From NCBI GenBank assembly GCA_963978545.1, contig OZ021732.1, positions 44,278,059 through 44,342,058 on the forward strand: a stretch of 64,000 bases of DNA. The letters run 5' to 3'. A program made the position numbers and the translations under genes. This DNA comes from Linyphia triangularis (lineage: Eukaryota > Arthropoda > Arachnida > Araneae > Linyphiidae). Shown here piece after piece: positions 1-11,493 of this stretch. Below the pieces are notes generated by a model, which worked only from the letters and a program-made list of their open reading frames with translations, was not told the origin of the DNA and ran no database searches. The stretch's first letter is position 1. Every line of letters starts with the position of its first letter.

Positions 1-283
1 TCATACTTACGAAAATTTGACTTAATATACAAGGTTACAAACGACGATTCAGAAACACATAGCAATGCTTGCCAGTCTCAGTAGATGGTGTTGTACGTGC
101 ACTGATTTTCCAAGTGTATTTATTTCACATATTAGCACATGTGCTGTAGATGTGAGGCACTACAGCTCATTGACAGCAGTTTCAACACCTCTTTTGACCT
201 GTATGTAGTTGATCATATTACTTTTGATGCTCGAATAATAAACTGTATATTCAATTTCATAGTATACTTTTTTTCTGTGTACA

Positions 284-391
284 CCCTAATAGCACACATC
301 CTCCCAGGGAGGTCTCTGGGAAGTCATTCGTAGTCCCGGGGATGACTGGGGACTTCCTAGGGATCTCCCTGGGAGGATCAAGCTATTAGGG
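284..391. repeat. Short hairpin MITE-like inverted repeat
   Basis: An inverted repeat of about 108 bp starts CCCTAATAGC and ends GCTATTAGGG. Inside, CCTCCCAGGGAG pairs with CTCCCTGGGAGG, so nearly the whole unit folds into one hairpin. It is GC-rich compared with its surroundings and has the build of a small non-autonomous DNA transposon. I could not identify a convincing target-site duplication, so the superfamily is open. Confidence 0.7.
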
Positions 392-396
392 CACTA

Positions 397-519
397 ATGC
401 ATGCAGATGTAATATCTGACCCAGCATTACCATGTGATTCTGAATTATCTAGATTTATCCTACCATTCCTCGAAGTTTATAACCCTGGTGCTGAGATACC
501 CTTTTGGGAATCTAATTAA
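397..519 (+). other. Unassigned 40-codon open stretch, possible exon fragment
   Basis: An ATG-started frame of 40 codons ends at TAA, in a stretch with more balanced base composition than its flanks. The product begins MHADVISDPALPCDSELSRF and looks protein-like, with few low-complexity runs. It lies between a hairpin repeat and the first ELAC2 exon I can support. I cannot align it to the ELAC2 region expected there. It could be a fragment of an upstream exon, of another transposon or of another gene, or chance. Confidence 0.2.
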
Positions 520-617
520 TGGAAATTAATTTTCAAGTAAACTTAAAATATAACTAAACATTTTTTTAATCAAGTTTTATATATATATATATTTTTTTTT
601 TTGCATTTCTATTTTAG

Positions 618-3600
618 ATAAAAAAAACTTTCCCGTTGGACAATGTATTTCATGCCCAAACCTTAGAGCGTTACTATTTACGACCAGCAAAAGGACTTGA
701 TAGGTGTGTATATTTAAATGCGGTTATTGTATACAGTATAAAGTTGAATTTAGCATGCTTCAAATTGAATTGAAATTTATTTATTTTAGTTACTATGGAT
801 CTGTGATCTATGTTAATTAAAATGAATACATTTCAATTCAGTTTCTTAGTTAATTCTTCTAAATAAATTTGGAAATATTTAAGATAAGGTTCTTTCTTAA
901 TTCGATTAAATAAACTTTTAATTCTTCTAAATTAATTTCAATTAAGGTAGGTTCTTGCTTGTTAATTAACTTAAATTTTTATGATTTATTTTTGCTCCTA
1001 TATGTATCTCAATTACAATTTACTTAGCTGCTGTATATTTAGATTTTTGTTGTAATATATATGTAAAAATGAGATAGTTAAAACTTCTGTTTCGTAATTA
1101 GTATTAAGTAACTCAGCATTTTATTACAAATTTTGTTTCATTATTTTCCTCTCAAACTGCTATTTTTTTGTTTCATTTCTAGGAGTTTTGGAATACAAAT
1201 CAAACCCAGTGAATTTGTTGATGAAGCTATGATATCGAAAGATTTTCAAGCTCGACTCTCAGAACTCCAATGTAGCATCAATTCTTATTCTAGCTCACAT
1301 AACAATGGTAAAAATTAACTATATGTATTAATTCTCTTTGTATTCTGTGTATCATAGGCGTAAAGTACCGGGGGGCAGGGGGGGGGCTGGCCTCCCCACT
1401 TTTAATTTCTGAGGGGCTGCCTACCCTGATTTTTGTAACACTATCTCCTTTTTTTTCCTCCATTCTCCAAATAAATTATAACTGTTTATTGTTGGTATTA
1501 TATGAGAAGTTGTGTCATATCTAGATTTTTGAAAAATTATTAGATTTCGATAATTTTTTGAAAAATTTCATTTTCCGTCAAAACTCGCCCCTCCCCCCCC
1601 CATGTTTTTTGAAAAGTTGACACCTATGCAGTGTATCATATATGTATTTCATTTTTATTTATCTGAGCATTTCTGGAGACATTATTTTCCATGTTAACAA
1701 TTATAATATATTCTAAGTTTAATAAACATAGTTTCATTCAAATCAACTCCACTTTCTTAAAATAATTGTGGAATAACATGTACAGTGTAAAAGTATTTTT
1801 TTTCTTTGATAAATAAAAATTGTATAAGTAAAATAAAATTGTTTCACATTGAAATTGAAATTCAAATTAATGTAACATGAATGTTCAATAGTGTAACTTC
1901 TTAATAGGGTTCCAATGTATGGAAAACTTCTTTTACATATGTTTCTCAAATTTCAGAATTAATATATAAAGGTTAAAAAAAATATATATTATTTTCATAA
2001 AAAGATACAAACAAAATTATGTTGTTTAACTGTCAACAATTGTTTAAAATTTTTGTAGGTTTATTACACACTTTGTATCAAATGTTCATCTAACTGGTGA
2101 GCAATTCAAATGTAACAACTTGCTCTTTAAATTTTTTTTAAGTAGTTTTATTATTTAAGTCTAGTTTAAAACATAATGAGGTAATTAAAAAATAATTAAT
2201 ATTGTGGTATATTAAAGGGTTGTGAGACTATTAAATTTTTAACTTCCAGATGTAGAAGCAAAAAGCTTAATTAAATTGTGAAAAGAATCACATGGGCTTA
2301 GAGCAAATAAAAGGGTGCTTTCAGTATTTCAACAATATACAATTAAATTGTATTAGATCATTATTGATTTATTTAAGAGCAGCCATATAGTATATATTTC
2401 TAAAAATATTGTAGATATACTGCACTTGGTAACAGTGTAGTTTATCTTTAAGTTACATGCTTATAGAAAAGATACTGTTAAAAGAGTCAACTTTTTAATA
2501 GCAGTTATTTATTCTAGAAATGTATCCGGAAGTTTCATTTTTGGGAACTGGATCATCAGTTCCCAATAAAGCAAGAAATGTTTCTGCAATATTAGTACAT
2601 TCTAGGTAAGTTGATATCTGAAAAATTTTAATTTTTGTGTACGTACATGGTTCAAGTTTTTTTCCCCCAGAAGTTATTAAAACACTTTTATACTTAAAAA
2701 CTGGCCCTATTTGGTGTTTTTAAAAATGCTAATTATAAATATTTCTCAACTCACTATCTGTAATACTTAAAGTTGTTTTTAATTAATTTAATATTCTAAA
2801 AATAATTATATGTATAACGATTCTTAATGATAAGTTTTAATTCAGCTCTTGAATTTGAAGAAATTATTGCATCTTTATATACAAATCCTAATAATCGTTT
2901 TATGTAGTGGTAGTCATTATTATTTACTTGTTTGTTCTGTATTTTTCAGTGAAAACAGGTGTATTCTAATGGACTGTGGCGAAGGAACATATGGACAGTT
3001 ATTGCGATTGTATCGTGAACGTTATAAAGAGAAATTGTTACAGTTATCCTGCATTTTTATTTCTCATATGCATGCTGATCACCATCTGGTAAAAATTTGT
3101 CTGTACTTTAAAACATGTTGTTTATCTTTATTTGTAAAAGGATATTAGACTTTAGTTTGCAAAAGCATTGCTATATTTCTAAATGCATCTTAAAGGGTGA
3201 AGCATTATATAATACATTTGTAATGAAATTAGATATTATCGGTTAATAGAACTTTGACCCCATAACCTAGGAAGGCTTGAATTTTGTCTGTGTAAGGTAA
3301 ATTACCAACATATTTAAAAATAAAAAATAAAAATATTTTGCAACTAATAAGAAATATATGTATAAAAATTAAAAACTGTAATTAAAATTAATGAAATTTT
3401 TAATTTCACTGATAGTTTGTTATTTAAAAAAAAATATTCTTTTGTAGTATATTTGTAATTATTTATGTGTTTGTGTTTTTTTAAGGGTTTGGTTAGAATT
3501 CTGAAAGAAAGACATAAATTATTTAAAAGCTTTAAAAAAGAATATGAACCAGTCTGTGTTATTGGTCCAAGAGGACTAGACCCCTGGTTGAAAAAATACT

Positions 3601-6600
3601 TTAGAATTTTTGAAAGTTCCACTCCTTTGTACAGGTGAAGTATTAGTAGCTATTTTTACTGTAAATAATAAAAGGTTTTCCCTATGATAATTATAATCAG
3701 GATAATGGATAAAATGAGATTCCATAACATAAGCACTAGTTTGTTAGTTCTTCTAGCTGCATTATTAAATAACCTATCAAGGAAATATAGAATTATTATT
3801 ATGATGAGACAAGTAAAATTACTATTAAAGCAAGAAAAATAAAAACAGTTAACATAATTGTTATGCATAATATTTATTAACATTACATTGCTTATGCTCA
3901 ATTGTTTTAAAATTAAATAATAAGCTATGTATTCTCCAAATTAATAATGTTTGAAGGCAATCTCAATACATAAAACTATGATTACTTAAAACTAATTTTT
4001 TCTTCATATGATCTAATTTTTAAAAAAAATTATTAGCAACCACCATTGCAATTGTTTTACATTGAATGTGTTTTTTATATTATAGTTGATAAATGTTAGT
4101 TCTTTCATATTAAGTTTTGTATACGATGAAAGTAGTTTTAACTATTAGCTTATCAATAATACCAAGTATGTATTATACTCAAAGTTTATTATGTTGGGGT
4201 ATTGTTTGACATCAGAATAAAATTATAATGTGATAAGTTTTTCTATTTTACAGTCTAACAATTACTTGTTTTAATATTGCTATTACTATTTAGGTTTTCA
4301 GAATGTTCAGACTTAGAGGATAATGTCTTCATCAAAAATAACAATATCAAGCAAATAGAAAATTACAAAGATATACACGTAAGTATCTTTTTTGAATAAT
4401 TTTTTTGTAGTAATGTATGGCAATATGATGTTTTGTTCATTTTTATTAACTGTTTGCTAAAATCTAATTTCTTATGATATTAGTATGAATAAATACATTT
4501 CAATTTGAAGTATAGTTTACCCATTATAATCTATAACTTATTTGACATAGAAAAAAACTCGTAATTTTTAGATAGAGCATTAACAGCTTCCACTAGCTGC
4601 AAATTGCATCATTTCCAAATTGACAGGATTTTTATTGCCTCTTGTCCTCAACTTTTAAATGGAAAAGATTGCAAGCAGCCTGTTAGTGATAATTGCTGTC
4701 ACAATCCTACTGGTTTTATGTTAGTTTTAAAAACAAAGAAAAAATTTAATGAATTTTTAACTTTTTTTTCTCTTTTATATAGCCAGCATTCAATATTCCA
4801 TGTTTTCTATAACTAATCTCTAAATTGTATTAACCCTTTACACTTGAGCGGCGCCTCTCAGGCTCCACATGATTGGATGCCGCAACTCAAGAGGGCCTCT
4901 AGGTTTGATGCAGAAATTCAATGCAAGGCTAATGACTGTGTTTAGTTTCTTTGAAGCGGGTCCGTAGTAGGGAACCAAAACAAAAATGCAGCTAAAAGTC
5001 TCGAGTTGCCGGTTCCTTCGCGTGAAAATGACCTCAAGTCTATAAATACAAATTCATTGACCCTTTAAGATTCTCCTAAGAAAATTTCTTAGTAACATGG
5101 CAATAATAAGAGTTAATGTTTAAATTCCCGTTGAAACTTTGTTATCTTGTAAAGTATTTTGTTCCAATTTATTGCCTTTGAGATGAAAAATCTATTGTAT
5201 GCTAGATATTATTATTTTCAATTTTTTTTTTCTTCAAATAAATTTTAACTTTCAAACATTCTTCGAATATTGTATGCAAATCCCTTTGTAGAACTTGTAA
5301 ATGGATTACAAAAAATTTTAAGTCTAAATGTAATTAATAGCCTCGGAATATTTTTTTCTAGGTATCTACAGTGCCAGTTAATCATTGTAAAGATGCTCAT
5401 GGTGTTGTAATTACTTCAAAATCTAAAAAATGGAAATTAGTTTATTCAGGAGATACCGTACCATGCAAAAGACTTATAGAAGCTGGTAAGGAAATGGTCT
5501 ATCACTGTTTAGTATGTTGAGCTTCATAAATTTTAATTTTCAAGTTTTAAATTGATTTTGGAAATCACTTTAAAGCTTTGAGATATTGTACAGTTACTTT
5601 TAATGGGATTTATTGTTCCTGAAATCTAAATAAAGTAGTTTAAATTCTAATGCTATGGATTAAGTTGTAATTTAGTTTCTTTTTAAATTAACAAATTCTA
5701 TCCTAACAGAAAAGTTATTGCAAACTTTCACTTTCACTGATACTAATTCTATAAATTTGAAGTCGACTTGATCCTAGCTTTTCAAGTAGTCATCTATCCA
5801 CAATATGATTTAGATATGTTAGCTATTAGGACCAAACATGAAAGAGCCTTAAAGTTTAATTTAAATTCTTAATTTTTTTTTTCAAATAAACTATTGCTGA
5901 TAATGCACTCTGAATTTTTAATTGTAGGAAATGATTTGAGATATTTTCTTCCAGGCAAAGACTGTTCCTTGTTGATCCATGAAGCAACAATGGAAGACGA
6001 TCTTGCTTCAGAAGCTGCACTTAAAAGACATAGGTAAAATATTAATCATAAATAAATTAATGTATAATTCTTTTGTATTATATTTTAATATTCATTGCAA
6101 CCCTTCAGTTCTAAATTTGAAAGTATTGTTAGTCTCTTATTCAATATGCATTTGGGCTCATTATTATTATTTTTTTTAAAGTTTTCTTTTTCTGTGGCCA
6201 TTACAATTAAGACGTTTTTTTGCAAGTTCCAATAGGAAGCGTATCCATTACAAGAGACCTTATAAAAATGTGTTTATTTTTTCCGAGTTCTCAACTGATC
6301 AAACTTGAAACTTTTCCAAAAATTAGGATTTCTACATGAATTATTAAAAAAAAACTTAGATTGCTTCAAAATATTGAAGGTCTGAGCTGCATTTTTAATT
6401 ATTCGAAGAAAGGGAGAGTTATGTATGTGCCCAATAAAATTTTACGCCAATGGTCATGATCTATATATATTGGTAACGTACTAATTTTAATAGAATACTG
6501 TCTCTGACTCTCTTAAAATGCTATAAATTTTTCTGTTATCTTCTGTATTATTATCAGAAGTCTAAATTATGTTATTAATATTTACCGAAGAATAAAGAAC

Positions 6601-7609
6601 ATCGATTTAAATTTCCAAAATGTTTTTTTTTTTTTTTTTTAATATTCATCACATATTCTATTTTATTCATAACAAAGGACATTTTATTTTCTTGTCAATA
6701 TATTTAAAAAAAATTTAATTTTCAGAACTAGAAAGCTTTAATGTGCATCATTTAGTTCACTTTCCATCACAATATCTAAGAATAATAATTGTTTTTTCTT
6801 TATTTTCTTTCAAAATAATGTGCAATACCTGGAAAAATCACGTAATCGTCATTATTTTTAGTGGTGCCCTTGTTATGGTATAATTATAATATGTTATAAA
6901 TGTGGTATTTTCTGTTACTAATGCCAATTAAATTATTTTGAAATGTATTTCAGTACAACTAGTGAAGCAATAAAGGTAGCCGAAGAGATGAATGCCAAAT
7001 ACACGATTCTGACACACTTCAGCCAGCGATATGCCAAAGTTCCAATTTTCAATGAGAACTTTCACAATCGAGTTGGATGTGCTTTTGACAACATGAAAGT
7101 ATGTATATCAATTCTTATAATACCTCTTGTGCTTTATATATTTTCTCTTTTACTTGCATAAATTAATCTATCATTAGACTATCCATCATTTGCAATTATA
7201 ATGTTCATTTTGTAAAAAAAAAATGAATCAAAGGGAATGTTATATTTATAATCGTTTAAGGAATGCATAAAATTATGTTAAAACCTGTAATACTTTTTTC
7301 AAAAAGTTCTTATTCCCTTAAAAATGTGGGAACCCTTGTATTAGCTCACATTCAAACAGATTTGACCATAAGTATTTACTATGCAAAAATTTCATGCTGA
7401 TTTTATAACCAGGAGTGTACTACTCGACTAATAAATTTAAATTTTTCTTATTGTTTTAGGTTCGGCCGAATGAGTTTTATATTTTACCCTTGCTAATACC
7501 TGCCTTAAATTCCCTTTTTGCTGAAACTATTGAAGACCTACACACAAGAACAGACAAACGGCGGAAGAGAGAAGAGTTAACGAAGAAAATGTTAAGTGAA
7601 TCTGTATAA
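618..7609 (+). CDS. ELAC2: Zinc phosphodiesterase ELAC2 (long-form tRNase Z), 3' part
   Basis: Long-form tRNase Z cuts the 3' trailer from precursor tRNAs in nucleus and mitochondria. Ten exons are visible: 618-703, 1183-1307, 2518-2605, 2950-3088, 3486-3634, 4294-4378, 5362-5485, 5955-6033, 6954-7098 and 7460-7609. All have GT-AG borders, and phases match at every junction (1170 nt, 389 codons plus stop). Visible family motifs are the PxKxRN loop (VPNKARN), the metal-binding HxHxDH motif (SHMHADHH), [16 protein letters not shown], the HEAT motif (HEATMEDD) and HFSQRY, in the expected order. The catalytic C-terminal metallo-beta-lactamase half is therefore complete. The N-terminal half with the flexible arm lies left of the window. 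No frameshift or missing catalytic residue is seen. The introns are AT-rich and hold a hAT-type MITE (1353-1628) and a GC-rich repeat (about 4840-5075). Confidence 0.95.
1353..1628. mobile_element. hAT-type MITE in an ELAC2 intron
   Basis: A 276-bp element has inverted ends CATAGGCGT...ACACCTATG and GC-rich G-runs near one end and C-runs near the other. It is flanked by CTGTGTAT (1345-1352) and CAGTGTAT (1629-1636), an 8-bp target duplication with one mismatch. An 8-bp duplication is typical of hAT elements. It has no coding capacity. Confidence 0.7.
4840..5075. repeat. GC-rich interspersed repeat, possible MITE remnant
   Basis: A 235-bp island begins TTAACCCTTTACACTTGAGC and contains the partly inverted pair GCCGCAACTCAAGAG / CTCGAGTTGCCGG. 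The TTAA|CCC start resembles piggyBac-type ends, but I found no matching GGG|TTAA right end. It sits in the ELAC2 intron between exons 4294-4378 and 5362-5485. Family assignment is uncertain. Confidence 0.4.
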
Positions 7610-7610
7610 A

Positions 7611-7636
7611 TAAATGTACTAATGAAAGTTAATAAA
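7611..7636 (+). terminator. ELAC2 polyadenylation signals
   Basis: Two AATAAA hexamers occur within about 30 bp of the ELAC2 stop codon (in GTATAAATAAATG and GTTAATAAATATT), followed by T-rich sequence. These are the likely 3' end signals of the gene. Confidence 0.6.
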
Positions 7637-7639
7637 TAT

Positions 7640-9337
7640 TATTAATTTTTTTTTGAAAACTTTGCTTAAATTTTGTTTTTATTACAGTGAAATTTTTATG
7701 ATCTCTACTGTATAGAATAATGTTTAAATAGAATTTCAAATATCATTCCCTAACTTATGTAGAACACATACAGTAACTTTCAAAAACGCAGTACAAGTCT
7801 ATGGACTAATTGATTTCAGTTATAGTAGTAGAAATCTATTGGTAATTTCTAAATTTGTTTCAGTTTTATTTCCCATTGGTTTGTGTGAAAGTCAAATATT
7901 TAAAAATTCTGGAATAAAGAGCTAGATTTTCTTATTTTTACAAAAGCAAAAATATTGTTTTTGGACTTTTTTTCCAGTTGTTTGAGGAAACATGAATGTT
8001 AAACCATTTGAAAATTTCCATTTGTAATTATGAAATATTATTCACAATTTAAAATTTCTTACTTTTGTAATATAAAATGATTAAAATAATTTTATTTTTT
8101 GGAAAAAAAAAAAAAATTCAGTTAGTGGTGACGATTCCTCCTTTTCTATCTGAGCTTGCAGCTATACGACTTAGCTGTTCCCACTCAAATACACACAGTT
8201 TTGGCATTCAATAACAACAATCATTTAAAGTCATCAAAATTGAATATGCAACAGACATTACATTTATTCTTGACTTGAGATACTTATTAATTTTAGCAAT
8301 AACTTTCTTGCTCTTTAATCCCCTCTGAGTCTATTCCAGTTAATTTCTAACATTTTCGTATTGACATTTTCAAGATGGAAGTGATAAGTATCATTACATA
8401 AAATATTTGTCAATGCAGGGTTTCATAATTTGGCTTATATTTATATCAAGTTTTAAACTCGCAAATGCACTGCATGTTAATTTATTGGATCCTATTTGTC
8501 ATTTTAAAATTTTGTATGTATTTTTCTTTGAATACTTCTCATAAAATATTTGATTCTTTCACACTTTTGATAAAACATAATTAGGTATACAACAAACAAT
8601 TCACTGGAATCCCAAATAATTGTTTATATGCAAAATGTAACTACAGTGGTTAACTAAAGCATTAAAAAAAATTCAAAAATTTAATTAAAGAGAAAGGATT
8701 AATAACTATAAAATTTACACTCGCATTTGCGACTATCAAGACTGAAAGGACTTTATATCCTGTAAATCGTTTTCTACTTCAACCTTAACATAATTACTAT
8801 ATCTCACAAGAAGCAAAATTGTCCAAAATGTATAACAAAAATTTTGCCCTTTTAAATGTAAACTATTTTTGACTATTTGTTAATTGGCACTTACTATGTT
8901 ATAGCACTACTGAAAAATCTTTTTACTTTAATGTTAAAAACCATATAATCTTCAAGGTAAAGTACTACCAGTCATCACAAACTTTAAAAGAATACATTTT
9001 GAATTTTCAGTAAAGTTGAGTGCAACATATCATTTCATTATATTCTGACTTTATTAAATTAACAAAAAGTCATTAACATAAATTTATAATTTTTGAAAAT
9101 GGTCGGCACTATTGAAAAATCTATACACTTTAATTTTTATGTTTATAACATAAATGAAAAAAGTCAAATGTTTGAAGAAAAGTTCCAATAATCGTCATGT
9201 ATATATTTTAAGCAAATCAATGAAATTTTCACTACAATTATAGAAAGAGGGCAATCTTTCATTTCATAATTCTTTGCCTTTATTAAAATAATGAATAGAA
9301 ATAAATAGCATGAATTAAAAGGTTTAACATTTGTTTT
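7640..9337. other. Intergenic region with degenerate tandem duplication
   Basis: AT-rich sequence without a recognisable gene lies between the convergent 3' ends of ELAC2 and KARS. About 8890-9320 holds a degenerate duplication: CTGAAAAATCTTTTTACTTTAA near 8910 recurs near 9110, and CATTTCATTATATTCTG near 9033 recurs near 9261. The period is about 200-230 bp. The KARS 3' UTR must lie in the right part; no single poly(A) site stands out. Confidence 0.5.
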
Positions 9338-11134
9338 TCAATCTTTAAGCTCGGCTTCTCCTTCCTTTGGCTTAGTATTACTTTCCGGTTTCATTGCAGG
9401 GAAGCACAAGACCTCCTTTATATTATTAGTATCGGTTAAAATCATCGTAAGTCTATCAATCCCCATTCCCCAACCCCCAGTGGGTGGAAGTCCATACTCC
9501 AGAGCAGTGCAGAAATTCTCATCCACCAACTGCGCCTCATCATCTCCAGCAGCCTTATCTTGGGCCTGTGCCTCAAACCTCTTGCGCTGAACAATTGGGT
9601 CGTTCAACTCTGTATAGGCATTAACAACTTCTGTCTTCATGACGAACATTTCAAACCTCTCTGTCAAACCAGGTATGGAACGGTGCCATTTTGATAGAGG
9701 ACTCATGATCTCTGGGTGCTCACAGAGGAAAGTTGGGTTGACGAAAGTCTCCTCAAGAAAATGACCAACAAGCTTGTCTAAAAGCCTTGCCGTCGTTCTT
9801 GGAGCAGGACATTCAATTTGGTGCTTGATGCAGAGATCGGAGAGCTTTTTATTGGATTCAGGTGTACCTAGGGATACTGGGTCTGGCAGTTTCTCGCCCA
9901 ATGCAGCTTCAAGCCCAGGCAACATGTTCACTCTCTTGAATGGTGGTGTGAAGTCGATTTCGTATTCCTGACCTTCAGGACCATCAGGGTGATACTTAAT
10001 CTTATAGGAGCCAGTCAGGGTTTTGACCATCCCAGATAAAAGGCTTTCCGTTATCTTCATCAAATCATTGTAGTCGGCATATGCCATGTAAAACTCGCAG
10101 GTGGTGAATTCTGGGTTGTGAGTGAGGTCGATGCCTTCATTTCGAAAGAGGCGACCAATTTCAAAAACTCGGTCCAATCCACCCACAACAAGCATCTTTA
10201 AGTAGAGTTCTGGGGCAACACGGAGGTACAAATCTAGATCGAGGTCGTTGTGATGGGTGATGAAAGGCTTTGCTGCTGCTCCTCCAGCGATCATGTTCAT
10301 CATCGGTGTTTCAACTTCCAGAAATCCCAACTGCTCAAAGAAATCCCGAATGTACTTCTGAACCTTGGCGCGAAAGATAAACTTCTGGCGGACAGAGTCG
10401 TTCATGATGAGATCCAGATACCTCTGCCGGAATCTCGTCTCTTTATCCTTCAGGCCATAGTGGAGATGAGGGAGCATGTGGAGACATGGAGACAAGATTT
10501 CGATACTTGTCGGCACAATGCTCAGCTCTCCCATCTTGGTCTTGCCTGGGTGGCCAATGCAACCAATGATGTCGCCTCTTCTTATTCTCCCGTTGATCTT
10601 GAGGAATTCTTCTTCACTTGGGTAGTGGGCCACATGAGCCATCACCTGGATTTTCACTCCTTCTCCGCGGAGATCGTAGAAAAGTAGCTTAGCACCAGAC
10701 TCTCTCTTGGCGTGGACACGGCCGGCGACAGAAACGGTGACGTCTTTCAATACCTGTGCCGCTTCGAGATCGTTGTACTGTTGGATGAAATCGGTGAGCG
10801 AGATCGAAACGTGAAATTTGTGCGGATAAGGGCATTCTCCCGCAGCTTTCAATTGCTCGACTGTTTGGCAGCGAACTTTGAAGTACTCCTCGGCATCGAG
10901 AGGATCTTCTTCTTTTTTTGTGGCCTTTTCTGTGCTTGCGGCATCTTTCAGTTGCTGTGCCTTTTCCTTTTCAGCCTTCTCTTTTGCTTTCTGCTCCGCC
11001 TTTAAAAGCCTTTTTTGCTCGTTTTTTGATATGGTAGACATTTTAATGCTGTAACTGGGAACAATGTAACTCGATCGGTTAGATTTTAGATTTAGAAACA
11101 CGACCTGACGCAAAACAGCACGACATGCCAACAT
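9338..11134 (-). CDS. KARS1: Lysyl-tRNA synthetase, cytosolic and mitochondrial
   Basis: Charges tRNA-Lys with lysine using ATP (class IIb synthetase). The single intact 598-codon frame has close to the usual animal length. Residues 1-31 are basic and hydroxylated without acidic residues, as in a mitochondrial presequence. A second in-frame Met at residue 32 (ATG at 11041) begins the cytosolic-type N-terminus [10 protein letters not shown]. Residues about 38-75 are the Lys/Glu-rich tRNA-binding extension, and about 131-210 the OB-fold anticodon-binding domain ([11 protein letters not shown]). Motif 1 is near 265-280, motif 2 is [11 protein letters not shown]...[13 protein letters not shown] (about 324-351), and motif 3 is [18 protein letters not shown] (about 549-566). 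The gene has no intron and is clearly GC-richer than its neighbours. It is head-to-head with DNAAF5. No disabling change is seen, so it is probably functional. Confidence 0.97.
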   Translation of the reverse strand: MLACRAVLRQVVFLNLKSNRSSYIVPSYSIKMSTISKNEQKRLLKAEQKAKEKAEKEKAQQLKDAASTEKATKKEEDPLDAEEYFKVRCQTVEQLKAAGECPYPHKFHVSISLTDFIQQYNDLEAAQVLKDVTVSVAGRVHAKRESGAKLLFYDLRGEGVKIQVMAHVAHYPSEEEFLKINGRIRRGDIIGCIGHPGKTKMGELSIVPTSIEILSPCLHMLPHLHYGLKDKETRFRQRYLDLIMNDSVRQKFIFRAKVQKYIRDFFEQLGFLEVETPMMNMIAGGAAAKPFITHHNDLDLDLYLRVAPELYLKMLVVGGLDRVFEIGRLFRNEGIDLTHNPEFTTCEFYMAYADYNDLMKITESLLSGMVKTLTGSYKIKYHPDGPEGQEYEIDFTPPFKRVNMLPGLEAALGEKLPDPVSLGTPESNKKLSDLCIKHQIECPAPRTTARLLDKLVGHFLEETFVNPTFLCEHPEIMSPLSKWHRSIPGLTERFEMFVMKTEVVNAYTELNDPIVQRKRFEAQAQDKAAGDDEAQLVDENFCTALEYGLPPTGGWGMGIDRLTMILTDTNNIKEVLCFPAMKPESNTKPKEGEAELKD

Positions 11135-11139
11135 TACAT
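11134..11139 (-). promoter_or_regulatory. Start-stop upstream ORF overlapping the first KARS start codon
   Basis: On the - strand the sequence reads ATGTAATG: an ATG directly followed by TAA, whose last base is the A of the first KARS ATG. A start-stop element can hold initiating ribosomes and lower use of the adjacent start. The downstream Met32 ATG has a better context (AAAATGT), which would favour the cytosolic form by leaky scanning or re-initiation. The sequence is certain; the effect is inferred. Confidence 0.5.
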
Positions 11140-11493
11140 AAGTAGTTACAGTAACAGTTAACTGGGATTTCCGCAGTGGTCAGCAAAAATCAGGTTATGA
11201 AGGTCGCACTGGGGGGGTGCATTTAAAATTCAATTTTTATTATTGAAATATTTATACAAATAATTGAAACAGTATTTATTCATTAGGATATTGTATTCTG
11301 TTATTTTCAATACAAATTACAACGTGACCAAAATATAAAACTATTGAGTTTCTTTGAAATATCTCAACTCAGCTTCTGATGTTCCTCCGTTGCGATGGTA
11401 ACATCATTGTCTGTAATCAAATTTGATATAATAATAAGCAGCGTGTTTTAACTTGTTAAATAGAAAATTCTTTCTTTTTGTTTATTGCTAAAA
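11140..11493. promoter_or_regulatory. Bidirectional KARS / DNAAF5 promoter region
   Basis: Only about 360 bp separate the start codons of the divergent KARS and DNAAF5 genes, so both promoters and 5' UTRs must fit here. It contains an RFX X-box-like site at 11389-11402. No canonical TATA box is evident for either gene. Confidence 0.6.
11389..11402 (+). promoter_or_regulatory. RFX X-box-like site upstream of DNAAF5
   Basis: GTTGCGATGGTAAC matches the imperfect-palindrome X-box bound by RFX factors (pattern GTTGCC-AT-GGTAAC) at 13 of 14 positions. It lies about 90 bp upstream of the DNAAF5 start codon, the usual place in ciliary genes. RFX control of axonemal assembly genes is known across animals; binding here is inferred. 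Confidence 0.65.

Noticed and set aside
65..110. Similarity between 65-100 (GCTTGCCAGTCTCAGTAG...) and 37089-37125 (GCTTTCCAGACTAGTTAG...)
   Set aside because: A shared stretch of about 35 bp suggests a common dispersed repeat, but I could not define element borders.
9774..11005. Open frames on the + strand opposite KARS (9774-9971, 10250-10687, 10712-11005)
   Set aside because: Antisense shadows of the long KARS coding frame.
11485..11493. Nine bases extending the DNAAF5 frame upstream of the ATG
   Set aside because: The extension begins with TTG; the first ATG at 11494 is the better start.
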